A DNA stretch of 64,000 nucleotides, taken from NCBI GenBank assembly GCA_041396905.1, contig JAWKXQ010000001.1:1-64000 (forward strand). Reading direction: 5' to 3'. The translations under genes and the position numbers were made by a program. Shown here one piece after another: positions 34,514 through 43,572 of this stretch. Numbering within the stretch: the stretch's first letter is position 1; the number at the start of each line of letters is the position of its first letter. The notes under the pieces are model-generated. The model worked only from the letters and a program-made list of their open reading frames with translations, did no database searches and was not told the origin of the DNA. This DNA comes from JACXVD01 sp020446665. Its GTDB lineage: Bacteria > Pseudomonadota > Alphaproteobacteria > Sphingomonadales > Sphingomonadaceae.

Positions 34514-36117
34514 CCGCACCAACTCTCACCACCAAACTCGACCTCGAATCCCCAGAGGCGAAAGCCCGCGCTGCGCATAATCGAGCGCTGGCGCAGGAAT
34601 TGCGCGCGCAGGTGGCGCAGGCAGCGCTGGGCGGGCCGGAGAAGCACCGCGAACGGCATGTCAGCCGGGGCAAATTGCTCCCGCGTGACCGGGTGGAGCG
34701 GCTGCTCGATCCGGGCAGCCCCTTCCTGGAAGTCGGCCAGCTTGCTGCGCATGGCATGTATGAAGGCGATGTATCGGGCGCCAGCATGATCGCCGGGATC
34801 GGGCGTGTCTCTGGCCGCCAGTGCATGATCGTGTGCAACGATCCGACGGTGAAGGGTGGTTCCTACTACCCGATGACCGTGAAGAAGCATCTGCGCGCGC
34901 AGGAAATCGCGCAGGAAAACCGCCTGCCCTGCATCTATCTGGTCGATAGCGGCGGTGCGAATTTGCCTTATCAGGCAGAGGTTTTCCCTGACCGCGACCA
35001 TTTCGGGCGCATCTTCTTCAATCAGGCGATTATGAGCGCGCTGGGCATCCCGCAGATCGCCTGCGTCATGGGCAGCTGCACCGCAGGCGGCGCCTATGTC
35101 CCGGCGATGAGCGACGAGACCGTGATCGTGCGCGAACAGGGCACGATCTTCCTCGCCGGTCCGCCGCTGGTGAAGGCGGCAACGGGTGAGGAAATCACTG
35201 CCGAGGACCTTGGCGGCGGCGATTTGCACGCGAAGAAATCGGGCGTGGTCGATCATCTGGCGGAGAATGACGAACACGCGCTGACCATTGTGCGCGATAT
35301 CGTCAGCCATTTGGGCGCGAACACCGGCGCGGCCGCCGATGTCGCGCTGAAGGATCCGCGCCCGCCGAAATTCGATGCCGAAGATCTCTATTCGATCATC
35401 CCCGATGATGTCCGCGCGCCCTATGACGTGCATGAAGTGATCGCGCGGCTGGTGGATGGCAGCGAGATTCACGAATTCAAGCAGCATTATGGCAGCACGC
35501 TGGTGTGCGGCTTTGCGCATATCTGGGGCATGCCAGTGGCGATCCTCGCCAATAATGGCGTGCTGTTTTCCGAAAGCGCGCAAAAGGGCGCGCATTTCAT
35601 CGAGCTCGCCTGCCAGCGGCGCATCCCGCTGCTGTTCCTGCAGAATATCTCAGGCTTCATGGTCGGTGGCAAATACGAAGCAGAAGGCATTGCAAAACAT
35701 GGCGCTAAGCTGGTGACAGCGGTAGCCACCGCCACTGTGCCCAAAGTCACCGTAGTGATCGGCGGCAGCTTTGGCGCGGGCAATTACGGCATGTGCGGGC
35801 GCGCCTATCAGCCGCGCTTCCTGTTCACCTGGCCCAATGCCCGCATCAGCGTGATGGGCGGCGAACAGGCCGCCAGCGTGCTCGCCACCGTCCACCGCGA
35901 TGCGGAGAAATGGACGCCGGAAGAGGCAGAGGCGTTCAAGGCCCCGATCCGCCAGAAATACGAGGATGAAGGCAACCCCTACTATGCCACCGCCCGCCTG
36001 TGGGACGATGGCGTGATCGACCCGGTGCAAACCCGCGACGTGCTCGGCCTCGCCTTCGCCGCGTCCCTCGAAGCCCCCATTGCAGAGGCGCCCCGCTTCG
36101 GGGTGTTCCGGATGTGA
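34510..36117 (+). CDS. liuB: methylcrotonyl-CoA carboxylase, carboxyltransferase (beta) subunit
   Basis: The 535-aa product carries the carboxyltransferase fold: KHRERHVSRGKLLPRDRVERLLDPGSPFLEVGQLAAHGMY, VDSGGANLPYQAEVFPDRDHFGRIFFNQA, SCTAGGAYVPAMSDE and GSFGAGNYGMCGRAYQPRF. It moves CO2 from carboxybiotin to 3-methylcrotonyl-CoA. The DRDHFGRIFFNQA segment and operon with ivd favour methylcrotonyl over propionyl-CoA. The ATG at 34510 overlaps the small membrane protein stop. A DUF559 gene with palindromes separates it from its alpha subunit. Confidence 0.93.
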   Translation: MTAPTLTTKLDLESPEAKARAAHNRALAQELRAQVAQAALGGPEKHRERHVSRGKLLPRDRVERLLDPGSPFLEVGQLAAHGMYEGDVSGASMIAGIGRVSGRQCMIVCNDPTVKGGSYYPMTVKKHLRAQEIAQENRLPCIYLVDSGGANLPYQAEVFPDRDHFGRIFFNQAIMSALGIPQIACVMGSCTAGGAYVPAMSDETVIVREQGTIFLAGPPLVKAATGEEITAEDLGGGDLHAKKSGVVDHLAENDEHALTIVRDIVSHLGANTGAAADVALKDPRPPKFDAEDLYSIIPDDVRAPYDVHEVIARLVDGSEIHEFKQHYGSTLVCGFAHIWGMPVAILANNGVLFSESAQKGAHFIELACQRRIPLLFLQNISGFMVGGKYEAEGIAKHGAKLVTAVATATVPKVTVVIGGSFGAGNYGMCGRAYQPRFLFTWPNARISVMGGEQAASVLATVHRDAEKWTPEEAEAFKAPIRQKYEDEGNPYYATARLWDDGVIDPVQTRDVLGLAFAASLEAPIAEAPRFGVFRM

Positions 36118-36130
36118 GCTTGCGCCTCTA

Positions 36131-36248
36131 CCCCTCCACCATGTTTCGCATGGTCCCCCTCCCCGTGGCGGGGAGGTGAGGGTGAGCAACCTTCCCAAAA
36201 TACCTCCCCGGAACGGGGAGGGGGACCAGCCGCAGGCTGGTGGAGGGG
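36131..36248. repeat. pair of opposed palindromic repeats before the DUF559 gene
   Basis: A 47-bp unit (36131-36177, beginning CCCCTCCACCATG and ending GTGGCGGGGAGGT) is followed by an opposed copy (36202-36248, ACCTCCCCGGAACGGGG...TGGTGGAGGGG). Each unit holds two hairpins, one from ACCATG/CATGGT-type arms and one from CTCCCC/GGGGAG. A third copy lies at the end of the DUF559 gene. Confidence 0.85.
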
Positions 36249-36658
36249 TGCTGTCTGCCAGCAACGCCGCCTTCAAGCGCGCGAAGAAAGAGCGGCGCTC
36301 AGGCAATTTGCCCGAAGTCCTGCTCTGGCGCGAATTGCGCAAGCGGCCCGGCGGCTACAAATTTCGCCGCCAGCATCCAATGGGCGAGTTTGTGCTCGAT
36401 TTCGCCTGCTTGCAGCAACGGCTGGCTATTGAAGTCGATGGCCTCGCCCATGATCGCGGGGATCGGCCGCTGCGTGATGCAAAGCGCGATGGCTGGCTGA
36501 AATCGCGCGGCTTCGAAACGATCAGGCTGCCTGCACAATATGTTCTGTCTGAAACCGAAAATGCGATCCGGGCGATTGTTGCCGCCTGCGATGCGCGCCA
36601 ACCCCTCCACCACCGGACTGCGTCCGGCGGTCCCCCTCCCCGTGGCGGGGAGGTTTAG
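36182..36658 (+). CDS. DUF559 (Vsr-like) endonuclease-domain protein
   Basis: The core (about 36290-36600) is a DUF559 domain, a small PD-(D/E)XK/Vsr-like fold: LPEVLLWRELRKRPGGYKFRRQHPMGEFVLDFACLQQRLAIEVDG with the E-V-D pair after the LDF strand, then KSRGFETIRLPAQYV. The start is uncertain; GTG 36176 or 36182 is likely because upstream codons lie in the carboxylase gene and the repeat. The C-terminal residues HHRTASGGPPPRGGEV are encoded by the third repeat. The gene is wedged between the two subunits of the methylcrotonyl-CoA carboxylase. DNA cleavage is expected from the fold; no role is established. Confidence 0.72.
   Translation: MSNLPKIPPRNGEGDQPQAGGGVLSASNAAFKRAKKERRSGNLPEVLLWRELRKRPGGYKFRRQHPMGEFVLDFACLQQRLAIEVDGLAHDRGDRPLRDAKRDGWLKSRGFETIRLPAQYVLSETENAIRAIVAACDARQPLHHRTASGGPPPRGGEV
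36602..36654 (+). repeat. third palindromic repeat, inside the DUF559 3' end
   Basis: This 53-bp copy starts CCCCTCCACCACCGG and ends GTGGCGGGGAGGT, in the same orientation as 36131-36177. It overlaps the last codons of the DUF559 gene and ends 13 bp before the carboxylase alpha start. Confidence 0.85.
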
Positions 36659-36667
36659 GAGCTGACC

Positions 36668-38635
36668 ATGATCAAATCCCTCCTTATCGCGAACCGTGGC
36701 GAGATTGCTTGCCGCATTATCCGCACCGCTCGGGCCATGGGTATCCGCACGGTCGCGGTCTATTCCGATGCTGATGCCAAGGCGCTGCATGTGCGCTCTG
36801 CTGACGAGGCGGTGCATATCGGGCCGTCTCCGGCGGCGGAATCCTATCTGGTCGGCGAAAAGATCATTGCGGCGGCGAAGGCGACCGGGGCGGAGGCGAT
36901 CCACCCCGGCTATGGCTTCCTGTCCGAGAATGCCGATTTCGCCCGCGCGGTGATCGATGCGGGGCTGGTCTGGGTCGGGCCGAAGCCGGAAAGCATCGAG
37001 GCGATGGGGCTGAAAGACGCCGCCAAGGAACGGATGATCGCCGCCGGAGTGCCGGTGACGCCGGGCTATCTGGGCGCAGATCAGTCGGTCGAGCGGCTCA
37101 CCAAAGAGGCCGAGGCCATCGGCTATCCGGTGCTGATCAAGGCCGTGGCAGGCGGCGGCGGCAAGGGGATGCGCAAGGTCGATGCGCCGGAGAATTTCGC
37201 CGCTGACCTGGAAAGTTGCCGGCGCGAGGCCAAGGCGAGTTTTGGCAATGACGAAGTGCTGCTGGAAAAGTGGATCACCTCGCCCCGCCATATCGAAGTG
37301 CAGGTGTTCGGCGACAGCCACGGCAATGTCGTCCATTTGTTCGAACGCGATTGCTCGCTCCAGCGTCGCCACCAGAAGGTGATTGAGGAAGCCCCCGCAC
37401 CCGGCATGGACGAAGCGACCCGCGCAGAAATCTGCGCCGCCGCCGTGCGCGCGGCCAAGGCGGTCAATTATGAAGGCGCGGGCACGATCGAATTCATCGC
37501 CGATGCTTCGGAAGGGCTGAAGGCGGACCGAATCTTCTTCATGGAGATGAACACCCGGCTGCAGGTGGAGCATCCGGTGACCGAGGAAATCACCGGCGTC
37601 GATCTGGTCGAATGGCAGCTGCGCGTGGCGAGCGGCGAGCCAATCCCGCTGAAACAGGAGGAGCTGAGCATCAACGGCTGGGCGATTGAGGCTCGGTTGT
37701 ATGCAGAGGACCCGGCCAAGGGGTTTTTGCCGAGCACGGGGCGGCTCGATCATTTCAATCTTGGCGAAGTCGGGCGGATAGAAACCGGGGTCGATGAGGG
37801 CAGCGAAATTTCGCCGTACTATGACCCGATGATCGCTAAGCTGGTCGTTCATGCCGATGATCGACTGTCTGCGATCAATGACCTCGCCGAAGTCTGCGCT
37901 TCGGTTGAAGTCTATCCGGTTCGCTCCAACGCCGCCTTCCTCGTCAACCTACTCGAGATGAATGAGTTTCGCGAAGCAAGGCTGGATACTGGGCTTATCG
38001 CAGCCAAAGGCGACAGCTTGCTCGAAGCATCGCCCTCGCCAGCGGTCGAACTGGCGGCGGCCAGTTGGCGGATCGAAGAATTCGAGGCCAACCGCTACGG
38101 CAAGGATCAATTGGCGGCGCCAGACGGATTGTTCGGGTTCCGCCTCAACGCTGACCTTGCACCGGCCCGCATCGCAATGCGTGTCGCAAGCGAACTAAGG
38201 CAGCTTGAAGTTGCTCCGATTGATAAGGGCGAGCGCTACAAGATTTCCATCGATGGCCGTAGCGATTTCGAGGACGTGGCCAGCCTGCCCACCACACATG
38301 GTGATTGGGCAGAGCGAAACCCTGATGGCGAAATCTTCCTCTTTGAGCGGGGCGCGGCTTACGAGGTCAGCTTCGCACGCGAACGCGGCACCGGCCAAGC
38401 CTCCGCCGCCGATGGTGCTATCCTCGCCCCCATGCCGGGCAAGGTCATCGCGGTCGATGTGGCCGAGGGCGATCAAGTCACCGCAGGCCAGCGCCTCATG
38501 GTGCTCGAGGCGATGAAGATGGAACACGCGCTCACCGCGCCGTTCGATGGCACTGTCACCGGCCTCTCCGTCAGCGCAGGGTCGCAGGTGCAGGTCGAAG
38601 CGCTGCTGTGCGCGGTGGAGCCTGCGGAGGAGTAG
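36668..38635 (+). CDS. liuD: methylcrotonyl-CoA carboxylase, biotin-containing (alpha) subunit
   Basis: The 655-aa product has the biotin carboxylase domain (IKSLLIANRGEIACRIIRTAR, GYGFLSENADFARA, KAVAGGGGKGMRK, FFMEMNTRLQVEHPVTEEITG) and a C-terminal biotin-carrier domain with the biotinyl-Lys motif LEAMKMEHAL. It carboxylates biotin with bicarbonate and ATP for the beta subunit. The linker domain (about 470-580) is less conserved. The ATG at 36668 has GGAG seven bases upstream. No HMG-CoA lyase gene follows, so the pathway continues elsewhere. Confidence 0.93.
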   Translation: MIKSLLIANRGEIACRIIRTARAMGIRTVAVYSDADAKALHVRSADEAVHIGPSPAAESYLVGEKIIAAAKATGAEAIHPGYGFLSENADFARAVIDAGLVWVGPKPESIEAMGLKDAAKERMIAAGVPVTPGYLGADQSVERLTKEAEAIGYPVLIKAVAGGGGKGMRKVDAPENFAADLESCRREAKASFGNDEVLLEKWITSPRHIEVQVFGDSHGNVVHLFERDCSLQRRHQKVIEEAPAPGMDEATRAEICAAAVRAAKAVNYEGAGTIEFIADASEGLKADRIFFMEMNTRLQVEHPVTEEITGVDLVEWQLRVASGEPIPLKQEELSINGWAIEARLYAEDPAKGFLPSTGRLDHFNLGEVGRIETGVDEGSEISPYYDPMIAKLVVHADDRLSAINDLAEVCASVEVYPVRSNAAFLVNLLEMNEFREARLDTGLIAAKGDSLLEASPSPAVELAAASWRIEEFEANRYGKDQLAAPDGLFGFRLNADLAPARIAMRVASELRQLEVAPIDKGERYKISIDGRSDFEDVASLPTTHGDWAERNPDGEIFLFERGAAYEVSFARERGTGQASAADGAILAPMPGKVIAVDVAEGDQVTAGQRLMVLEAMKMEHALTAPFDGTVTGLSVSAGSQVQVEALLCAVEPAEE

Positions 38636-38700
38636 GGCGCAAGGCCCCCAGCCATATCATCGCGCCGGGCCAATCCGGCATCGCGTGATCGGCAATTGAG

Positions 38701-38961
38701 TCAGTTGGTCCAACTGGCCGTTTCGGGGATCAATTCCGGAGTGGCAGCTTGCGCAGCATCTGCAACGCGCTCGCGTTCGGCGGCCTTTTCGCTTTCCAGC
38801 TTTTGCCGCTGGGTCGCAACCGCGCGTGACTGGTTGGCGAGATCGCGCCAGGTCTTTTCCGCGCGCAATTCGCGTTCACGGACATTGTTCAGGGTTGCCT
38901 TGGCCGCGGCAGCGGCGGCCTCATTCGCGCGGAGTTCGTAGAATTCGTAAGTGACAGCCAC
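38701..38961 (-). CDS. small coiled-coil protein
   Basis: The 86-aa product starts at GTG 38961 behind GGGAG and reads VAVTYEFYELRANEAAAAAAKATLNNVRERELRAEKTWRDLANQ..., almost entirely helical with heptad-like spacing and many Ala, Arg and Glu. There is no signal peptide or membrane segment. The family is not recognised. It lies downstream of cspA, separated by a hairpin. Confidence 0.6.
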   Translation of the reverse strand: MAVTYEFYELRANEAAAAAAKATLNNVRERELRAEKTWRDLANQSRAVATQRQKLESEKAAERERVADAAQAATPELIPETASWTN

Positions 38962-39000
38962 GGTTCGCTCCCGGTCAGCAGGAATGCAGGATTGGAGGGC

Positions 39001-39023
39001 GGGGCGGCACAGCATGCCGCCCC
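39001..39023 (-). terminator. hairpin after cspA
   Basis: GGGGCGGCA (39001-39009) pairs with TGCCGCCCC (39015-39023) around CAGCA. It lies 11 bp after the cspA stop on the minus strand. There is no strong T tract. Confidence 0.55.
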
Positions 39024-39033
39024 GAACCCTGAA

Positions 39034-39246
39034 TCAGTCAGCAGCCGACAGATTGACGGCGCTTTCCTTGCCATTGCGGCCGGTTTCGACTTCGTAGTTC
39101 AGGCGCTGCTCTTTATCGAGCGTGGTCATGCCTGCAGCCTGCACGGCCGAAATATGGACGAAGCTGTCCGAAGAACCATCGTCGGGCTGGATGAAACCAT
39201 AGCCCTTGTCGGTGTTGAAGAATTTTACGGTGCCAGTCTTTGACAT
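39034..39246 (-). CDS. cspA: cold-shock protein
   Basis: The 70-aa product MSKTGTVKFFNTDKGYGFIQPDDGSSDSFVHISAVQ... is a single cold-shock domain with RNP1 (KGYGFI) and RNP2 (SFVHIS). It binds single-stranded RNA and DNA. The ATG at 39246 has GGAAC upstream. The 196-bp gap before it, after the DUF3592 gene, is free of genes and probably holds the long 5' leader common to cold-shock mRNAs; I see no clear promoter elements. Confidence 0.95.
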   Translation of the reverse strand: MSKTGTVKFFNTDKGYGFIQPDDGSSDSFVHISAVQAAGMTTLDKEQRLNYEVETGRNGKESAVNLSAAD

Positions 39247-39442
39247 GGGTGTTCCTTTCAAGAACAAGTCATTGCCGCCCCGCGACATGCGCGGCGGTCG
39301 TGCATCAAATCGTCCGATGAAAGGAAGCCGTCGTCTGGTTTACGCCGGGGCCGAAAACGGCAAGCGGCGGGTCGCAAATTTCGAAGTCCGTCGCAAATTT
39401 CGACGTCAGCAGCGGCGCTCTAGCACAGGTTTGCGAATTCAC

Positions 39443-40318
39443 CTAATTTTGTCTGGTGCGCCCCCGAATATGCCGCCACAGCCCGCCCAGTATCAGGAAG
39501 GCGAGCAAGGCATCGATTGCGCCGATGATCATCAGCAAGCGTTCAAACCGGTCATTGCCGACCACCAGAGACCGTTCGGGCAAGGCAGGATCATAGCGGA
39601 TCGGAACCGTCTGCCCCGGCGAGTATCCCTTGCCGATGGCCTCGCTCACCACTACTCTGGTGTCATAGAGCTTGCCATCAACCTGATAGCTGTAGCCCAG
39701 GTGATAGGTCGTGCCGATTTTTGGGCGCGATGTGCTGCTGTCGGTGACCTGTGCTTCCAGCGGCAGGCCGCGCGCGGCAAGGTCGCGCTCCATATCATAG
39801 GCGAACCATAGCGGCAGATGCGCCAGTGCCCATACCAGCAGCAAGCCGCCCACCACCGCGCTCACGACCAGCCAGCCCAGCGCAGGATGCTTGGCATTGA
39901 GCACTTCCACCGGCTCGTCGGAATAGGGTGTGCTGGCCAGGATCGCGCCAATCTCTGCCGCCAGCCGTTCGCGCCATTCACCTGAGACCCGCCCGACCAG
40001 ATCCAGCTGACGGGTGAACAGGAGGCGGCGGGAATCCTGCCCTTCCACCCGGTTGGCCAGCTCGTGATCGCAGGCAAGGCGAAAGGCGGCGCCGCTGCCA
40101 AGGCGGTACAGCAGATCGCCATCGCTGGCATAATGGGTGCGCTCATATTTCTGGCCGCGATCGGTCACGATCAGCATCCAGCCGCCATCGCGCGCAGGCT
40201 CTACATGGCTGTTGCCATCATGCTGCGGCGCGCGGTTGATCTGCGCGAGCTCTTCGCTCCCGCCCATGGCGAGCACATTGGCCCGGTGCTGGCGCGCGAT
40301 CGTGTCGAAACTGGCCAC
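39443..40318 (-). CDS. DUF3592 membrane protein
   Basis: The 291-aa product has two membrane spans (WLVVSAVVGGLLLVWALAHLPLWF about 149-172; LLMIIGAIDALLAFLILGGLW near 262-282) around a beta domain typical of DUF3592 (LEAQVTDSSTSR, YHLGYSYQVDGKLYDTR, YSPGQTVPIRYDPALPERSLV). The N-terminal 130 residues form a cytoplasmic domain not recognised. Function is unknown for the family. Confidence 0.78.
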   Translation of the reverse strand: MASFDTIARQHRANVLAMGGSEELAQINRAPQHDGNSHVEPARDGGWMLIVTDRGQKYERTHYASDGDLLYRLGSGAAFRLACDHELANRVEGQDSRRLLFTRQLDLVGRVSGEWRERLAAEIGAILASTPYSDEPVEVLNAKHPALGWLVVSAVVGGLLLVWALAHLPLWFAYDMERDLAARGLPLEAQVTDSSTSRPKIGTTYHLGYSYQVDGKLYDTRVVVSEAIGKGYSPGQTVPIRYDPALPERSLVVGNDRFERLLMIIGAIDALLAFLILGGLWRHIRGRTRQN

Positions 40319-40353
40319 CAGCGCAAGTTAGCACGGCGCCAGAAGGCGGCAAG

Positions 40354-40562
40354 TCAATGCGTGGTCTGGCCGCCGTCGATGGTCCAGATCGCCCCGTTCA
40401 CAAAGCTCGCATCGTCGCTCAGCAAATGCTTCACTGTGCCTGCCATTTCCTCCGGCTGGGCGCAGCGGCCCGAGATATTGTGCTGGAAGAACATGTCAGT
40501 GAAATCCTTGCTGTCGGCCCAGTGCTGCGTCATCGGGGTGACGACAAAGCCGGGGAACTATC
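40354..40562 (-). pseudogene. 3' remnant of a short-chain dehydrogenase
   Basis: On the minus strand this stretch reads PGFVVTPMTQHWADS...NISGRCAQPEEMAGTVKHLLS...FVNGAIWTIDGGQTTH and a TGA at 40354-40356. This is the usual SDR ending (V-x-T-P-M, then N-G-A-x-W-x-I-D-G-G). The first 180 or so residues (cofactor and catalytic parts) are missing. It abuts the end of the MFS remnant in another frame, so a deletion joined the two genes. Confidence 0.85.
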
Positions 40563-41320
40563 GCGCAAGAACATGGACGCGACAAGGGCGACCAGCGTCA
40601 GCACAACCAGCAGCCACATCGGTGCAGTCAGATCATACATGTCGGCCAGCGCGCCGGCGAGGAAGGGGCTGCCAACCCCGCCGATCACTTCGCCCAGGCC
40701 CAAGACCACGCCTGTCAGCGATGCGGTCAGCCTTGGATCGACCCTTTCCGCCGGGACAGTGGCCATGAACAGCGGGAAAATGCCGTTCAGCGACCAACCG
40801 AAATAGGTCGCAATCGGCACAAGGATCAGCGGGGCAGCGGTGGAGCCGAGCAGGTTGGAACCGAGATTTTGCCCCACGCCCATGGCAAGGCCGCGATGCT
40901 TGGGCTCTACTTCGGACACGATCATCGCATGGCTGACCGGCATCACGCCGCCTTCAGCAATGCCCATCAGCAGCCGTGCACCCAAAAGCAGCAGGAAGCT
41001 GCCCGCAAGGCCCGACAGCATTGAGCAGGCGCAGAAGGCGAATGTGGCAATCACGACAATGGGCTTGCGCGAACCGAGCTTGTCCGATAGCGGCCCCACC
41101 GCCATGCCCGACAATGCCCAGGTGAGCGACAGGCCGGAGGAAAGCAGGCCAATCTGCAGATTGGTGAGGCCCAGCCCGCCCTCTTCACCGGGCTTGGCGA
41201 TAAGGGGCATCATGAAATTCGCCGCCTTCCGGTCAAAGAACGGGATGCCGAAATTCAGGCTCAGCAACAGCACCAGCCAGACCTGATAGCCCTTTTTCGA
41301 GAATACGAGTAGTTGCTTAC
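40555..41320 (-). pseudogene. MFS transporter remnant with internal deletion
   Basis: The sequence reads SKKGYQVWLVLLLSLNFG...FFDRKAANFMMPLI, then helices 2-5 of a major-facilitator permease up to LILVPIATYFGW, and then jumps to SLNGIFPLFMATVPAERVDPRLTASLTG, which is normally near helix 10. About 180 residues are missing in frame. The 5' end has no ATG (a stop lies upstream of a partial start region) and the 3' end runs into the SDR remnant. The gene is not functional. Confidence 0.85.
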
Positions 41321-41483
41321 AATTCTACGCGGGCAAGCTGGTTCCCGCGAAGGATTCGAGCGCAGGGAAAGCAGGACAAAAGCGAATACCTATCGTCCGG
41401 TTAGAGCCCGATCAGGGAGGTTGCGGCCCGGCTGCGCCAATTGGTGCGAAGACCGGCGCAATTCCGGATAGTCACCGGGGGTG

Positions 41484-41521
41484 GCTGGCGGGCATCCGGA
41501 CCTTGCTGTCAGCCCGCCAGC
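41484..41521 (-). terminator. hairpin after the alkylsulfatase gene
   Basis: GCTGGCGGGC (41484-41493) pairs perfectly with GCCCGCCAGC (41512-41521) around 18 nt. It lies 20 bp after the stop of the minus-strand gene. The rest of 41321-41540 shows nothing recognisable. No T tract follows. Confidence 0.5.
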
Positions 41522-41540
41522 ATGTGTCGTGCCGATGCCG

Positions 41541-43472
41541 CTAGGGGGTCACGATCGGGAATTGCGGCTTGGGTGTATCCAGCGCGCCGAACATATTGGC
41601 CAGATGCGCCGGATCCCCCTCAATGCTTGCTTTCCCCGCCTGCACCAGCTCTGGCAAAGTGGCCTGCTGCGCGAGGAGCAGGTTGAAGTCTGCCCGGTTG
41701 ATGGTCAGGCGGGTTGAGAAATCGTCGATACTGCCCTTGCGCGGGAACATCACGCTCTTGCGCAGGTCGACGGTGATGCTCTCTCCGGTATCGGGCATGG
41801 TGAACAGCAGAACAGCCTCTTCGCCGCGCATCTTTGCCGGATTGAAGCGGCTGGCCAGCACATCGAACAGATCGGCTGTGGGGATCGAAGCAATCAGGGC
41901 CAGCGATGTAACATCAGGGACATCGGGCTGTTTCTCGCGCTGCAATTCACTGGCTGCGACGAGGTAGATATTGCGCCATGTCCCCGCTTCGGCCTGATAG
42001 CCCAGCTGAGTGTAGATTTTCGCCAGCAGGTCGCGTGCGGCGCGATTTTCGGGTTCGGCATAGACCAGTTTCTGCCCCAGCGTGGCCGCCCAGCGATATT
42101 CGCCTGCATCAAAGGCAGCCTGCGCCCTGGCCAGCATGGCCTTGCTGCCACCGGTCGCTTCGACCCATTTCTTCGCTTCTTCTGTCTTGGGCAGCGTGTC
42201 ATAATCGGCAGGCACGCCATTCCACCAGCCGAAATAGCGCTGATAGACTGCCTTCGCATTGTGCTTGTAAGTGCCGTAATAGCCGCGCGTGCCGAAATCC
42301 TCGGCAGCGAAATCGGGTTCGCCAATGTCTTCGGCGATTTCATCCATGGTGGCACCCTGATTGGCCATGCGCAGCGTCTGGTCATGGACAAAGCGATACA
42401 TGTCGCGCTGGTTGCGCAGCCGCTGTTCCACGCGGTCCGTGCCCCATGCGGGCCAGTGGTGCGAGGCGAGGATCACGTCACTCTTGCTGCCATAGCGGAC
42501 CAGCATATCGTCGATCACACGGCTCCATTTCAGCGCATCACGCACCAGCGCACCGCGCGGAGTGAGCACATTGTGGAAATTGCGGGTCGCTACTTCGGCG
42601 CTGTGCAAGGCGCGATATTGCGGCAGGTAGAAGACCAGTTCGGCGGGCGCTTCTGTCCCGCCCGCTTCCATGAATTCGAAGGTCACGCCATCAATATCCA
42701 TGGTTGCGCCGCCTTCAGGCAATTCCAGCGTCGGCGGGAGCAGCCCGATCGGGCCGACAGAGAGGGCGGGGCCGAGGCCTGAACCGATCACTTCCTGCGG
42801 CCCGGCGGGGAAGCCCGCACCGAACTGGAACTGGGCCCTGCGGTTCATGGCGGTACCGGCCAGCACTGTCTCGCCCACGGTTTCCGCCATAAAGCCGTAG
42901 GAAGCGATGATCTGGACCTTGCCTGAGGCTACATCTTCCGCGCTGGTCACCCCGCGCACACCGCCGAAATGGTCAGCATGGCTGTGGGTATAGATCACTG
43001 CCACCACCGGCAATTTGCCCAGCGTCTTGTTGGCCAGCGCCAGTCCGGCCTTGGCCGGGGCAGGGGTGAGCAGCGGATCAACCACAATCCAGCCGGTCTT
43101 GCCGCGGATCAGGGTCATTACCGACAGGTCATAGCCGCGGACCTGGTAAATGCCGGGCATGACTTCGAACAGGCCATGGATCGCCGAGAGGCGGCTCTGC
43201 CGCCAGAGCGAGGGATTGGCCGTGTCAGCGGGAGGCTCTGCCAGGAAATCGAACCGTTTGATGGGCCAGGACAGGCTGCCGTCCTCGTTGAGGATATCCT
43301 CGTCCAGCTCCGCCAGCTTGCCGCGCATCGCATCGTCATAATCCTGCTGGTCAGTCAGCGGCAGCTGGCTGGCGACAGACTGGTTCAGCGTCGCGGTGCG
43401 GTTGCTGGCCGGAGCATTGGCGATCAGTGCCAGAGCCATGGCGATGGTTGCGGCAGGGCGGGTGAGGGACAT
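41541..43472 (-). CDS. class III (metallo-beta-lactamase fold) alkylsulfatase
   Basis: The 643-aa product has a signal peptide and a metallo-beta-lactamase domain with THSHADHFGG (H163, H165, D167, H168), GSGLGPALSVG, and VILASHHWPAWGTDRVEQRLRNQRDMYRF, followed by a dimerisation domain and a C-terminal SCP2-like domain (LAQQATLPELVQAGKASIEGDP). This is the SdsA1-like group that removes sulfate from alkyl sulfates in the periplasm. It is directly downstream of a TonB-dependent receptor gene, which may import the substrate. Sulfate released could feed the cysDNC pathway. Confidence 0.9.
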   Translation of the reverse strand: MSLTRPAATIAMALALIANAPASNRTATLNQSVASQLPLTDQQDYDDAMRGKLAELDEDILNEDGSLSWPIKRFDFLAEPPADTANPSLWRQSRLSAIHGLFEVMPGIYQVRGYDLSVMTLIRGKTGWIVVDPLLTPAPAKAGLALANKTLGKLPVVAVIYTHSHADHFGGVRGVTSAEDVASGKVQIIASYGFMAETVGETVLAGTAMNRRAQFQFGAGFPAGPQEVIGSGLGPALSVGPIGLLPPTLELPEGGATMDIDGVTFEFMEAGGTEAPAELVFYLPQYRALHSAEVATRNFHNVLTPRGALVRDALKWSRVIDDMLVRYGSKSDVILASHHWPAWGTDRVEQRLRNQRDMYRFVHDQTLRMANQGATMDEIAEDIGEPDFAAEDFGTRGYYGTYKHNAKAVYQRYFGWWNGVPADYDTLPKTEEAKKWVEATGGSKAMLARAQAAFDAGEYRWAATLGQKLVYAEPENRAARDLLAKIYTQLGYQAEAGTWRNIYLVAASELQREKQPDVPDVTSLALIASIPTADLFDVLASRFNPAKMRGEEAVLLFTMPDTGESITVDLRKSVMFPRKGSIDDFSTRLTINRADFNLLLAQQATLPELVQAGKASIEGDPAHLANMFGALDTPKPQFPIVTP

Positions 43473-43510
43473 AGCGTGATTCCAGTCAGTTCAGTCAGTC
43501 AGAAACAGAA

Positions 43511-43538
43511 CAGGCGGACCCCGCAAAGGGCCCGCCTG
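43511..43538 (-). terminator. terminator after the TonB receptor gene
   Basis: On the minus strand CAGGCGGGCCC pairs with GGGTCCGCCTG (one G-U pair) around TTTGCG, and is followed by TTCTGTTTCTG. It lies between the receptor stop (43573) and the alkylsulfatase start (43472), so the two may be transcribed separately or with attenuation. Confidence 0.68.
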
Positions 43539-43572
43539 CCTGATTTGGGTATTCAGCAAGTCACAATGCGGA

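Noticed and set aside
36080..36181. Upstream extension of the DUF559 gene into liuB
   Set aside because: The extra residues are encoded by the end of the carboxylase gene and a palindromic repeat, so a start after the repeat is more likely.
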